Shown piece by piece: positions 47,013 to 54,312 of a stretch of DNA of 64,000 bases (position 1 is its first letter; every line of letters starts with the position of its first letter). A model generated the notes under the pieces. The model worked only from the letters and a program-made list of their open reading frames with translations. It did no database searches and was not told where the DNA came from. The position numbers and the translations under genes are program-made. The DNA comes from Amycolatopsis sp. DSM 110486 (GTDB lineage Bacteria; Actinomycetota; Actinomycetes; Mycobacteriales; Pseudonocardiaceae), in the NCBI RefSeq assembly GCF_019468465.1, contig NZ_CP080519.1, positions 744,001 through 808,000 on the forward strand, in the 5' to 3' direction.

Positions 47013-47580
47013 GATAAGCCTCGCCCCGCGGCGAAATCCGGTACCCCACCTCGAGCGAGAGCGTGAGCCCCAGATCCTTCAGCTTGCGCACGGACCGCTT
47101 GAACACCAGCAGCTCCTCCCACCCCAGCTGCTCGGCCAGCGTCCCCGCCCGCAGCCCCGGGTTCGCCGCGATCGCCTCCAGCGCGGCCCTCGTCCACGGG
47201 CCGTCCGGACCACTGGCATCGAACCTCCGCAACCGCGCGGAAATCGCCTCGACGTCCGAGCCCGACAATGCCGCGTCGGCCGCCAGCGCGTCCCGCGGAT
47301 CCCCGCCCCGCACCACGTGGAACGACACCCGGTACAACGGCACCGACTCGTCGCCACGCAGGTTCGAAACCAACTCCGCCAGATCCGCGTACCCGGCCGC
47401 CACCGCGTCCTCGTCCGTCAGATCCGCGACGGTCACCTCGTCGACCTGCTCCACCTCGATCAGGTCGACACCCGTCCGGTACCGATGCCCGGCGATCGCC
47501 TTGTTGCGCGCCCACCTGCGCACCATCACGGTCACGCGCCCCGCGTGGATGCCTTCCCGCAGCCGTGCCTCGAACAGCAT
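46987..47580 (-). CDS. ASCH-domain protein with C-terminal winged-helix-like region
   Basis: 197 residues. The N-terminal half (MLFEARLREGIHAGRVTVMV, then RRWARNKAIAGHRYR and VEQVDEVTVADLTDEDAVAAG) fits the ASCH/PUA-like RNA-binding fold. The C-terminal half looks like a winged helix (LEAIAANPGLRAGTLAEQLG, then FKRSVRKLKDLGLT and SLEVGYRISPRGEAYL). The role is unknown; ASCH proteins may bind RNA or modify nucleotides. It converges on the glycosyltransferase with a 26-base overlap, on the opposite strand to its neighbours. Confidence 0.75.
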   Translation of the reverse strand: MLFEARLREGIHAGRVTVMVRRWARNKAIAGHRYRTGVDLIEVEQVDEVTVADLTDEDAVAAGYADLAELVSNLRGDESVPLYRVSFHVVRGGDPRDALAADAALSGSDVEAISARLRRFDASGPDGPWTRAALEAIAANPGLRAGTLAEQLGWEELLVFKRSVRKLKDLGLTLSLEVGYRISPRGEAYLRLSGRTR

Positions 47581-47824
47581 CCGCCCATCCTACGGCGGCC
47601 GCCCGACATTCCACGCATCTCCGACGCCCCACCCGCACGACCACGCGACTGGCGCGGCATTTCCAACCCCCTGCCTGCAACCCCCACCCCGCCAGCACCC
47701 GCACTGTCCATCCGTAGCAACCCAGCTCCAGCAACCCAACCCCGTTCAAGATCACCCGATAGAGCACCGACCCACAGGCGCCCCACAGCAATGCCACAAC
47801 CCGGCCAAAGCCGGGCGCCGAACG

Positions 47825-49144
47825 ATGGCTCCCATGAACGCCACCGCACCCTCCCGAAACGGAGCCGAAAACGGAGCGAAGGCCGCGGGAGCACCGGCAC
47901 AAGTGCCCCAGCCCCGGCCCGGGTCGACGCCGGTCGGCCTCGGCGGGCCGCAGCCGGTGCTCGACGTCGTGATCCCGGTGTACAACGAGGAAACCGACCT
48001 GGAGCCCTGCATCCGCCGGCTTCACGCGCACCTCGAGGAGCACGCCGGCTACGCCTACCGCATCACCATCGCGGACAACGCGAGCACCGACAAGACGCTC
48101 CACGTGGCAGAAACCCTCGCGAGAGAGTTCGCCCAGGTCGAGGTGCGCCACCTCGACGAGAAGGGCCGCGGCCGCGCGCTGAACGCCGTGTGGTCCACTT
48201 CGGACGCCCAGGTGCTGGCCTACATGGACGTCGACCTCTCCACCGACCTCGCCGCCCTGCAGCCGCTCGTGGCCCCGCTGCTCTCGGGACACTCGGACCT
48301 CGCCATCGGCAGCCGGCTCGCACGGGGTGCGCGCGTCGTCCGAGGCCCCAAACGTGAGTTCATTTCGCGCTGCTACAACCTCATCCTCAAGAGCGCGCTC
48401 GCTGCCCGGTTCTCCGACGCGCAGTGCGGCTTCAAGGCCATCCGTGCCGACGTCGCGCGCCGGCTGCTCCCCCACGTGCAGGACACGGGCTGGTTCTTCG
48501 ACACCGAGCTCCTCGTCCTCGCGCAGCGCTCGGGCCTGAGGATCCACGAGGTCCCGGTCGACTGGGTCGACGACCCCGATTCGTCGGTCCACATCGTCAA
48601 GACGGCCACCGCAGATCTCAAGGGCATCGTGCGCATCACGCGCGCCACGTTCACCGGCGAGATCCCCGTGCGCCGCCTGCGCGAGCAGCTCGGCCGCGAG
48701 CCCATCGGCGTGACCGCGTCCGGCGTCTCGCCCAGCCTCGTGAAGCAGCTCGTGCGCTTCGCCGCGGTCGGGGTCGCCAGCACCGCCGCGTACCTGCTGC
48801 TGTTCCTCTTGTTGCGCAACGGAATTGGCTCGCAGCCCGCGAACTTCCTGGCCCTGTTCGTCACGGCCGTCGCCAACACCGCGGTCAACCGACGCGTCAC
48901 GTTCGGCGTCCGCGGCCGTGGCGGCGCCGGTCGCCACCAATTCGAGGGCCTGATCGTATTCGGCCTCGGCCTCGTGCTCACCAGCGGCTCGCTGGCCCTG
49001 CTCAACCACACGACCCACCCCGGGCTCGTGCTGGAGACCACCGTCCTCGTGCTGGCGAACCTCGCCGCCACGGTGCTGCGCTTCCTGCTGCTGCGCGGCT
49101 GGGTGTTCAACCCCCGCCGGCGCCCGTCCGAGGAGACCCCATGA
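47825..49144 (+). CDS. GT2 glycosyltransferase fused to a GtrA-like membrane domain
   Basis: 439 residues. After a polar 40-residue start comes a family 2 glycosyltransferase (LDVVIPVYNEETDLEPCIRR, AYMDVDLSTDLAALQPL, CGFKAIRADVARRLLP), similar to dolichyl-phosphate mannose synthases. A GtrA/DPMS_C membrane domain with four helices follows (VKQLVRFAAVGVASTAAYLL through ATVLRFLLLRGWVF). It should make a polyprenyl-phosphate sugar in the cytoplasm and help flip it, supplying the ArnT/PMT-like enzyme encoded next. The stop overlaps the start of that gene (ATGA). Confidence 0.88.
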   Translation: MAPMNATAPSRNGAENGAKAAGAPAQVPQPRPGSTPVGLGGPQPVLDVVIPVYNEETDLEPCIRRLHAHLEEHAGYAYRITIADNASTDKTLHVAETLAREFAQVEVRHLDEKGRGRALNAVWSTSDAQVLAYMDVDLSTDLAALQPLVAPLLSGHSDLAIGSRLARGARVVRGPKREFISRCYNLILKSALAARFSDAQCGFKAIRADVARRLLPHVQDTGWFFDTELLVLAQRSGLRIHEVPVDWVDDPDSSVHIVKTATADLKGIVRITRATFTGEIPVRRLREQLGREPIGVTASGVSPSLVKQLVRFAAVGVASTAAYLLLFLLLRNGIGSQPANFLALFVTAVANTAVNRRVTFGVRGRGGAGRHQFEGLIVFGLGLVLTSGSLALLNHTTHPGLVLETTVLVLANLAATVLRFLLLRGWVFNPRRRPSEETP

Positions 49145-50985
49145 CCGCCACGCTCGCCGTCCCCGCGAAGAAGAACCCCATACACCGCAAGGAAAACTCA
49201 CCACCCTGGGTCCGCCCCGCCGTGTTCGGCCTACTGGCCCTCACCGCCGTTCTCTACTTCTGGGACCTCACCGCCTCGGGCTTCGGCAACTCCTTCTACG
49301 CCGCCGCCGTGCAGTCGGGCACCCAGAACGTCGAGGCCTGGCTCTTCGGCTCGCTCGACTCCGGCAACGTGATCACCGTCGACAAACCACCCGCCGCCCT
49401 CTGGGTCGGCACGGCCTTCGCCCGCATCTTCGGCTTCTCCAGCTTCACGGTGCTGGCCCCGCAGGCGCTCATGGGCGTCGCGTCCGTCGGCCTGCTCTAC
49501 CTGACGGTCCGCCGCGTCTCCGGTCCCGTCCCCGGCCTCCTCGCCGGCGCCGGTCTCGCGCTGACGCCCGTGGCCGCGCTGATGTTCCGCTTCAACAACC
49601 CCGACGCCCTGCTCGTGCTCCTGCTCATCGCCGCCGCCTACTTCACCGTGCGCGCCGTGGAGAAGGCGAGCCCGATGTGGCTGGCACTCGCCGGTTTCGC
49701 CGTCGGGTTCGGCTTCCTGACGAAGATGATGCAGGCCTTCACTGTGCTGCCCGCGTTCGCGCTCGTCTACCTCGTGGCCGCGCCGACGTCGCTCGGCAAA
49801 CGCCTGCTGCACCTGCTGTACGCGGGCCTCGCGGTGATCGTGTCCGCCGGGTGGTTCGTGGCGCTCGTCGAGATCTGGCCCACGGCCTCGCGCCCCTACA
49901 TCGGCGGCTCCACCGGCGACAGCCTGCTCGAACTCGCCCTCGGCTACAACGGCCTCAGCCGCATCTTCGGCGGCGAGGGGCCCGGCGGTGGCGGCGGGTT
50001 CGGCGGTGCGGGCGGCGGCAACACGATGTTCGGCGGCAGCAGCGGCCTGGGCCGCATGTTCGGCGCCAGCTTCGGCACGGAAGTGTCGTGGCTGCTGCCG
50101 GCCGCGATCATCGGGCTCGTCGCCGGCCTCTGGTTCACCCGCCGCGCCGCCCGCACCGACCGCACACGCGCCGCCCTGCTGCTCTGGGGTGGCTGGCTGC
50201 TCGTCACGGGCCTGGTGTTCAGCCTCATGAGCGGCATCGTGCACCCGTACTACTCCGTGCAGCTCGCCCCGGCGATCGCCGCCGTGGTCGCGATTTCGGG
50301 CCATGCCCTGTGGCGCGGCCGGGCGAACACCGCGTCACGGGCGGTGCTCGGCGCGATGATCGCCGTGACGGCCGTGTGGAGCTTCATCCTCCTCGACCGC
50401 ACACCGGACTGGTTCCCCGCGCTGCGGTGGATCATCGTGGTGCTGGGTGTGCTCGTCGCGACGGTCGTGGTCGTCGGCGTACCCCCGCTGCGCAAGGCGC
50501 TGGTGGTCCTGGCCGCGGCGAGCGTGCTGACGCTCGGGCTCGGCACCGCCGCCTACGCCGTCGACACGGCCGCCCAGCCTCACACCGGCTCGATCCCGAC
50601 GTCCGGCCCGAGCACCGGAGGCTTCGGCGGGTTCGGCGGCGGGGGGCCCGGTGAAGAGCAGACGAGCAGCGAGCTCACCGCGCTGCTGGCCAAGACCACC
50701 ACGAAGTGGGCCGCCGCGACCACCGGTTCCCAGTCGGCCGCAAGCCTGGAGCTCGCCAGCGGCAAGTCGGTGATCGGCATCGGCGGCTGGGACGGCAGCG
50801 ACCCGGCGCCCACGCTGGCGGAGTTCCAGCAGTACGTGGCCGACGGCCAGGTCTCCTACTACGTCGACGGCGGCCGCGGCGGCGGCGGACCCGGCGGCGG
50901 GTCGAGCGACATCACCGAGTGGGTCGCGACGAACTTCACCGCCACCACCGTCGGCAACTCGACCGTCTACGACCTCACGAAGTAG
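49141..50985 (+). CDS. ArnT/PMT-like membrane glycosyltransferase, paralogue
   Basis: 614 residues with the same layout as 45156-47012: about 12 helices, ITVDKPPAALWVGTAFARIF, FRFNNPDALLVLLLIAAAYF, a glycine-rich stretch (GGGGGFGGAGGGNTMFGG) and a terminal domain ending VYDLTK. It is translationally coupled to the GT2-GtrA gene, which probably makes its lipid-linked sugar donor. The acceptor outside the membrane is unknown. A strong terminator follows. Confidence 0.88.
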   Translation: MTATLAVPAKKNPIHRKENSPPWVRPAVFGLLALTAVLYFWDLTASGFGNSFYAAAVQSGTQNVEAWLFGSLDSGNVITVDKPPAALWVGTAFARIFGFSSFTVLAPQALMGVASVGLLYLTVRRVSGPVPGLLAGAGLALTPVAALMFRFNNPDALLVLLLIAAAYFTVRAVEKASPMWLALAGFAVGFGFLTKMMQAFTVLPAFALVYLVAAPTSLGKRLLHLLYAGLAVIVSAGWFVALVEIWPTASRPYIGGSTGDSLLELALGYNGLSRIFGGEGPGGGGGFGGAGGGNTMFGGSSGLGRMFGASFGTEVSWLLPAAIIGLVAGLWFTRRAARTDRTRAALLLWGGWLLVTGLVFSLMSGIVHPYYSVQLAPAIAAVVAISGHALWRGRANTASRAVLGAMIAVTAVWSFILLDRTPDWFPALRWIIVVLGVLVATVVVVGVPPLRKALVVLAAASVLTLGLGTAAYAVDTAAQPHTGSIPTSGPSTGGFGGFGGGGPGEEQTSSELTALLAKTTTKWAAATTGSQSAASLELASGKSVIGIGGWDGSDPAPTLAEFQQYVADGQVSYYVDGGRGGGGPGGGSSDITEWVATNFTATTVGNSTVYDLTK

Positions 50986-50996
50986 GCCGGACGCAA

Positions 50997-51025
50997 AGGC
51001 CACCTCGCCCAGTGCGAGGTGGCCT
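50997..51025 (+). terminator. Intrinsic terminator after the glycosyltransferase
   Basis: A perfect 12-bp stem (AGGCCACCTCGC with GCGAGGTGGCCT) closes a 5-base loop (CCAGT), eleven bases after the stop codon. Confidence 0.85.
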
Positions 51026-51162
51026 CTGTCTGTGCGAAGGCAGCGTGTGAAGCGGTGGTTTAGGCCAACAGGGGAAAAACAGCCGGGTCTCAGTCTGTTC
51101 CCAGGAAACGAGCGCATTCTGGAAACTGCAGGGGGAAAGCCGCGAACACCGGGGAGGTCACG

Positions 51163-51870
51163 ATGGCCGGATACCCACGCTGGCACACCGCCAGCGCCCA
51201 GGGCCCACGCGAGCGCAACGCCGACGCCGTGAGCGCCTACGCCCTCGCCGGCGCGCCCGGGATCACCTTCGCGCTCGCCGACGGCGTCGGCGACGACCCC
51301 GGAGCGGGCCGCGCCGCCCAGACCGCCGCCGCTGCCGCCGCGCGCACGCCCGTGCAGAGCGGGCCCGTCGCCGCGATCCTCAACGCCCAGCGCGCCCTGC
51401 GCGAGCTCGGCGGCACCGGCGACGCCGTGCTCGTGGTCGCCATGCCCTTCCCCGGCGGCTACCGCATCGCGTGGGTCGGCGATTCCCGCGCGTACGCCTG
51501 GGACGGCACCATGATCCGCAAGCTCACCACCGACCACACGCTGGCCGAGTACTTCCGCGCGCGCCACCAGCCGTACTCGCCGCGCATGGAGCACATGGTC
51601 ACCACGAGCGTGCGCACCACGAAGCCCGACGAGATCGGCACGACGGAGGTCGTCGGCGGCGGGCTGTTGCTCACCAGCGACGGCGTGCACAAGGTCCTCC
51701 CGCCCGCCACCATCGACGACATCCTGGCCGACCCCGAGCGCGGCGCCGCTGCGCTCGTCGAGGCAGCCATCACCTTCGGCGGCACCGACAACGCCACCGC
51801 GCTCTTCGTCGAACAGCCGGAGGTGGACGTGGCCGCCATCGTCACCGAGCGATTTCCCTCAGCTGCCTGA
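51163..51870 (+). CDS. PP2C-family serine/threonine protein phosphatase-like protein
   Basis: 235 residues. Metal-site motifs ITFALADGVGDDPGAG, YRIAWVGDSRAYAWDG, LLLTSDGVHKVL and ITFGGTDNATALF follow the PP2C order, all with their aspartates. It is compact and lacks a membrane or kinase partner domain. Such phosphatases reverse Ser/Thr kinase signalling. CCGGGGAGG precedes the ATG at 51163. Its end overlaps the converging DUF2127 gene by 12 bases. Confidence 0.85.
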   Translation: MAGYPRWHTASAQGPRERNADAVSAYALAGAPGITFALADGVGDDPGAGRAAQTAAAAAARTPVQSGPVAAILNAQRALRELGGTGDAVLVVAMPFPGGYRIAWVGDSRAYAWDGTMIRKLTTDHTLAEYFRARHQPYSPRMEHMVTTSVRTTKPDEIGTTEVVGGGLLLTSDGVHKVLPPATIDDILADPERGAAALVEAAITFGGTDNATALFVEQPEVDVAAIVTERFPSAA

Positions 51871-52449
51871 ATCCGAGCCGCCTGAACCCGTGCCGTCTGA
51901 ACCAGGGCCGTCTGATTCACGCTGACGGGCTCGTTCTCGGCGCAGCTGCCGATACTCCCGGTACACGAGCACGATGATCACCGCGTCGAGCGCCGCGAAG
52001 AACGGCAGCGCGATCGAATGCGTGTTGATCGCCCGGTACACCTCGTAGACCACGAACGCGCCCAGCACCACCATCGCCACCGGGTACGCCCGCATCCACT
52101 TGCGCGCGAGCGCCCACACCAGCAGCAGCTTGATCACACCGTGGGCCAGCAGGTACGCCACCGCGAACGTCTTCGTGCCACCGCTCACGAAGTGCTCGGT
52201 CGCCAGTTCCAGGTGGCGGGCGAGCGTGCCCGACGGGTCGCCCAGCAGGTCGCGCGTGATCACGGCGTGGGTGAAGCCCGTGACCACCGTCGACGGGATG
52301 AACGCCAGAATCAGCGCCCCGACCAGCTGCACCGCACCGTCGAGCCCCTTGAGCGTGATCGCGATCCGGAACAGCCGGTCGGTGCTGGTCTTCCCCTGAT
52401 TCTGCTGGTTCTCCCGGTTCGGCTGGTTCTGCTGGTTTGGCTCCGCCAT
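51859..52449 (-). CDS. DUF2127 membrane protein
   Basis: 196 residues. An Asn/Gln-rich start (MAEPNQQNQPNRENQQNQGK) is followed by four membrane helices: LKGLDGAVQLVGALILAFIP, TFAVAYLLAHGVIKLLLVWA, YPVAMVVLGAFVVYEVYRAI and ALPFFAALDAVIIVLVYREY. The tail is a Gly/Ser/Asp repeat. DUF2127 has no known activity. The ATG at 52449 was chosen to start the QN-rich stretch. Confidence 0.85.
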   Translation of the reverse strand: MAEPNQQNQPNRENQQNQGKTSTDRLFRIAITLKGLDGAVQLVGALILAFIPSTVVTGFTHAVITRDLLGDPSGTLARHLELATEHFVSGGTKTFAVAYLLAHGVIKLLLVWALARKWMRAYPVAMVVLGAFVVYEVYRAINTHSIALPFFAALDAVIIVLVYREYRQLRRERARQRESDGPGSDGTGSGGSDSGS

Positions 52450-52508
52450 CGGTCCAGCCAACACGAAAACCGCCGGTCACGCTCGGGTCGGGCGCCGGTG
52501 AGCACCCG

Positions 52509-52919
52509 TCAGGAGGATCCCTGCCAGGCTTGGCACGATTCGCACCTTTGGTGGCGCGCCGCGCGGTTCGTGGCGTCCCGGCCGTAGAACGGATAACACG
52601 CCGAACCGCACAACGCCAGGAACACATTCCCGCACCGCAACGGCCTCGGCCCCACCTGGTGCACCACCCCGATCACGTGCCGGCGCGTGCCGGCCTCGGG
52701 CAGCCACCCGTCGGGCGGCAGCACGGCGAGGATGGCCGCGTTCAGCTCGTCCGACCTGGCCACGAGCGCGCCGCCCAGGTCGAGCAGCCGTTCGCCGAGG
52801 TCGCGCAACGCGTCGGGGCGCGGCAGGTCCTCCTCGAACGTGCGCGCCAGGAACGCGAGATCCGCGCCCAGCGAAGCGTGCAGATCCCGGATCCGCTCCA
52901 GCAGAAGTGTGTCGTTCAC
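52509..52919 (-). CDS. Hypothetical protein with C-terminal cysteine pairs
   Basis: 136 residues from a GTG at 52919. A helical body (NDTLLLERIRDLHASLGADL and on) is followed by a C-terminal region with several cysteines and histidines (RCGNVFLALCGSACYPF, then RHQRCESCQAW), likely to bind zinc. The start overlaps the stop of the small zinc-finger-like gene upstream (GTGA). I do not recognise a function. The pair sits divergent from an XRE/DUF5753 gene, a cluster type common in Pseudonocardiales and Streptomyces. Confidence 0.65.
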   Translation of the reverse strand: MNDTLLLERIRDLHASLGADLAFLARTFEEDLPRPDALRDLGERLLDLGGALVARSDELNAAILAVLPPDGWLPEAGTRRHVIGVVHQVGPRPLRCGNVFLALCGSACYPFYGRDATNRAARHQRCESCQAWQGSS

Positions 52920-53110
52920 GTCCGGCTCAACCACGCCGACGAACACACCGCACACGTCGGATCGAACCAATTCCCGCCGAGCTGCGGAACATCCGCCCGC
53001 GCGACGGTCACCTCCACCCCACACAACGCGACGAACGATTCCTCCGGACGCGGCGCGAAAGGCCCTTCATGGGCGTGCCGTTTTCCCTCGGCCTGCTGCC
53101 ATCTCAACAC
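52916..53110 (-). CDS. Small zinc-finger-like protein
   Basis: 64 residues. The pattern MLRWQQAEGKRHAHEGPFAP, then FVALCGVEVTV and FDPTCAVCSSAW, resembles the short zinc-ribbon-like proteins (HxxH, CG and CxxC) found beside XRE/DUF397 genes in actinomycetes. It is coupled to the next gene by a 4-base overlap. It might work as an adaptor or DNA-binding partner; this is unproven. Confidence 0.7.
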   Translation of the reverse strand: MLRWQQAEGKRHAHEGPFAPRPEESFVALCGVEVTVARADVPQLGGNWFDPTCAVCSSAWLSRT

Positions 53111-53214
53111 AGCGGTCTCCCCTATTCAGCAACGTGCTGAACACAGCCTTCTGTCAACGCCGGTAAACGCCAACGGCGGCCCGGGTGATCATCCGATTAC
53201 GTATGATGCCGCCC

Positions 53215-54045
53215 ATGACCAAGCCTTCTGGCACCCCGCGCGCCGTGGCGCTGGGTGCGGCGCTGCGCGAAGTGCGCGAAGCGAAGAAGTTCGGCCTTCG
53301 CGAACTGTCGCGGGCACTCGACCTGAACCCAAGTCTCGTTGCGCACTGGGAAGCCGGAACCCGTATGCCGTCCACCGAGGACGTGGCCACCCTGCTGGGC
53401 TACTTGCGGGTGATCGGTGAGCCGAAGCGCCGGATCATGGATCTGGCCCGCAACATCCGGGATCCCAACTGGATGGCTGCCGGTCAGGCCGAACTGACTC
53501 CGGAATTGAGCACACTGGTTCAATGCGAGCAGGGCGCGAGCACAATAACCGAGTGGACACTAAATGTTATTCCTGGGCTATTGCAAACACCAGACTACGC
53601 GCGCGCCATTTTCGAAGAAGGTCTCACGCCCCAGCAAGCCGATGCTCGCCTTCAAGTTCGCCTCGGCCGACAGAAAATCCTGACCAACCACGACCCGGTG
53701 AAGTATTCCGCAATCGTCAGCGCACACGCTTTCGACGAGCCAATTGCTCCGGACTGGATCATGTCCGACCAGATGGATCACTTACTCGCCATCACGAGCC
53801 GACCCAACGTCAGCCTGCGGATCTTGCCCCGACAGCAGCGCTACCACCCCGGAATGAGCGGCCCATTTGTGCTTTATCAATACAAGCATCGAGATCCGAT
53901 TATCCTGCTGGAACAGTACAGCACTACCTCGTTCCTCAGCAGCGATAAGGACTGGGGGCCTTATCAGCGGCTTGCTAAGCTCCTCGCCGGAGAGGCATTG
54001 AGCGAGGAAGCCAGCCGTGAGTTGATCGCGGAGGCGGCGAGATAG
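53215..54045 (+). CDS. XRE-family regulator with DUF5753 domain
   Basis: 276 residues. The helix-turn-helix is LGAALREVREAKKFGLRELS with NPSLVAHWEAGTRMPSTEDV. The remaining 180 residues are the DUF5753 domain (ITEWTLNVIPGLLQTPDYAR through SLRILPRQQRYHPGMSGPFV). Such proteins are paired with a DUF397 protein, as here (54059), in systems related to BldB/WhiJ developmental control in Streptomyces. A -10-like TATGAT ends eight bases before the ATG, so the mRNA may be leaderless. Its G+C is visibly lower than that of its neighbours, which may indicate transfer. Confidence 0.92.
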   Translation: MTKPSGTPRAVALGAALREVREAKKFGLRELSRALDLNPSLVAHWEAGTRMPSTEDVATLLGYLRVIGEPKRRIMDLARNIRDPNWMAAGQAELTPELSTLVQCEQGASTITEWTLNVIPGLLQTPDYARAIFEEGLTPQQADARLQVRLGRQKILTNHDPVKYSAIVSAHAFDEPIAPDWIMSDQMDHLLAITSRPNVSLRILPRQQRYHPGMSGPFVLYQYKHRDPIILLEQYSTTSFLSSDKDWGPYQRLAKLLAGEALSEEASRELIAEAAR

Positions 54046-54058
54046 ACGGAGGCCAGAC

Positions 54059-54235
54059 ATGCAGACTGCCCGGTGGCGGACGTCGTCGTACAGCCAGCAA
54101 AACACCGCCTGCGTTGAGGTGGCACTCTCGGAAGAGATCGGTGTCCGCGACACCAAGAATCGCGAAGCGGGACAACTCTCCGTCTCGCGCGAAGCGTGGC
54201 AGGGCGTGCTCGGCGCGTTGCAGGCGAAGCACTGA
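54059..54235 (+). CDS. DUF397 protein
   Basis: 58 residues: MQTARWRTSSYSQQNTACVE, then VALSEEIGVRDTKNREAGQL and a C-terminal helix. The RWRTSSYS...CVEVA and VRDTK motifs define DUF397. GGAGG precedes the ATG. It follows the XRE/DUF5753 gene after 13 bases and is its usual partner, proposed to counteract the DNA-binding protein. It is one of the small genes easily missed here. Confidence 0.93.
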   Translation: MQTARWRTSSYSQQNTACVEVALSEEIGVRDTKNREAGQLSVSREAWQGVLGALQAKH

Positions 54236-54269
54236 GGCCCTGAACTACAGAAGCAGCACTGAAGCACTG

Positions 54270-54310
54270 AAGCCCGGGGTTGCGGCCCTGTTGGACCGCA
54301 ACCCCGGACT
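54270..54310. terminator. Bidirectional terminator
   Basis: Perfect 12-bp arms CCGGGGTTGCGG and CCGCAACCCCGG, extended by AAG/CTT across one mismatch, lie between the DUF397 gene and the converging GH92 gene. An AGCACTGA duplication precedes it. Confidence 0.8.
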
Positions 54311-54312
54311 TG

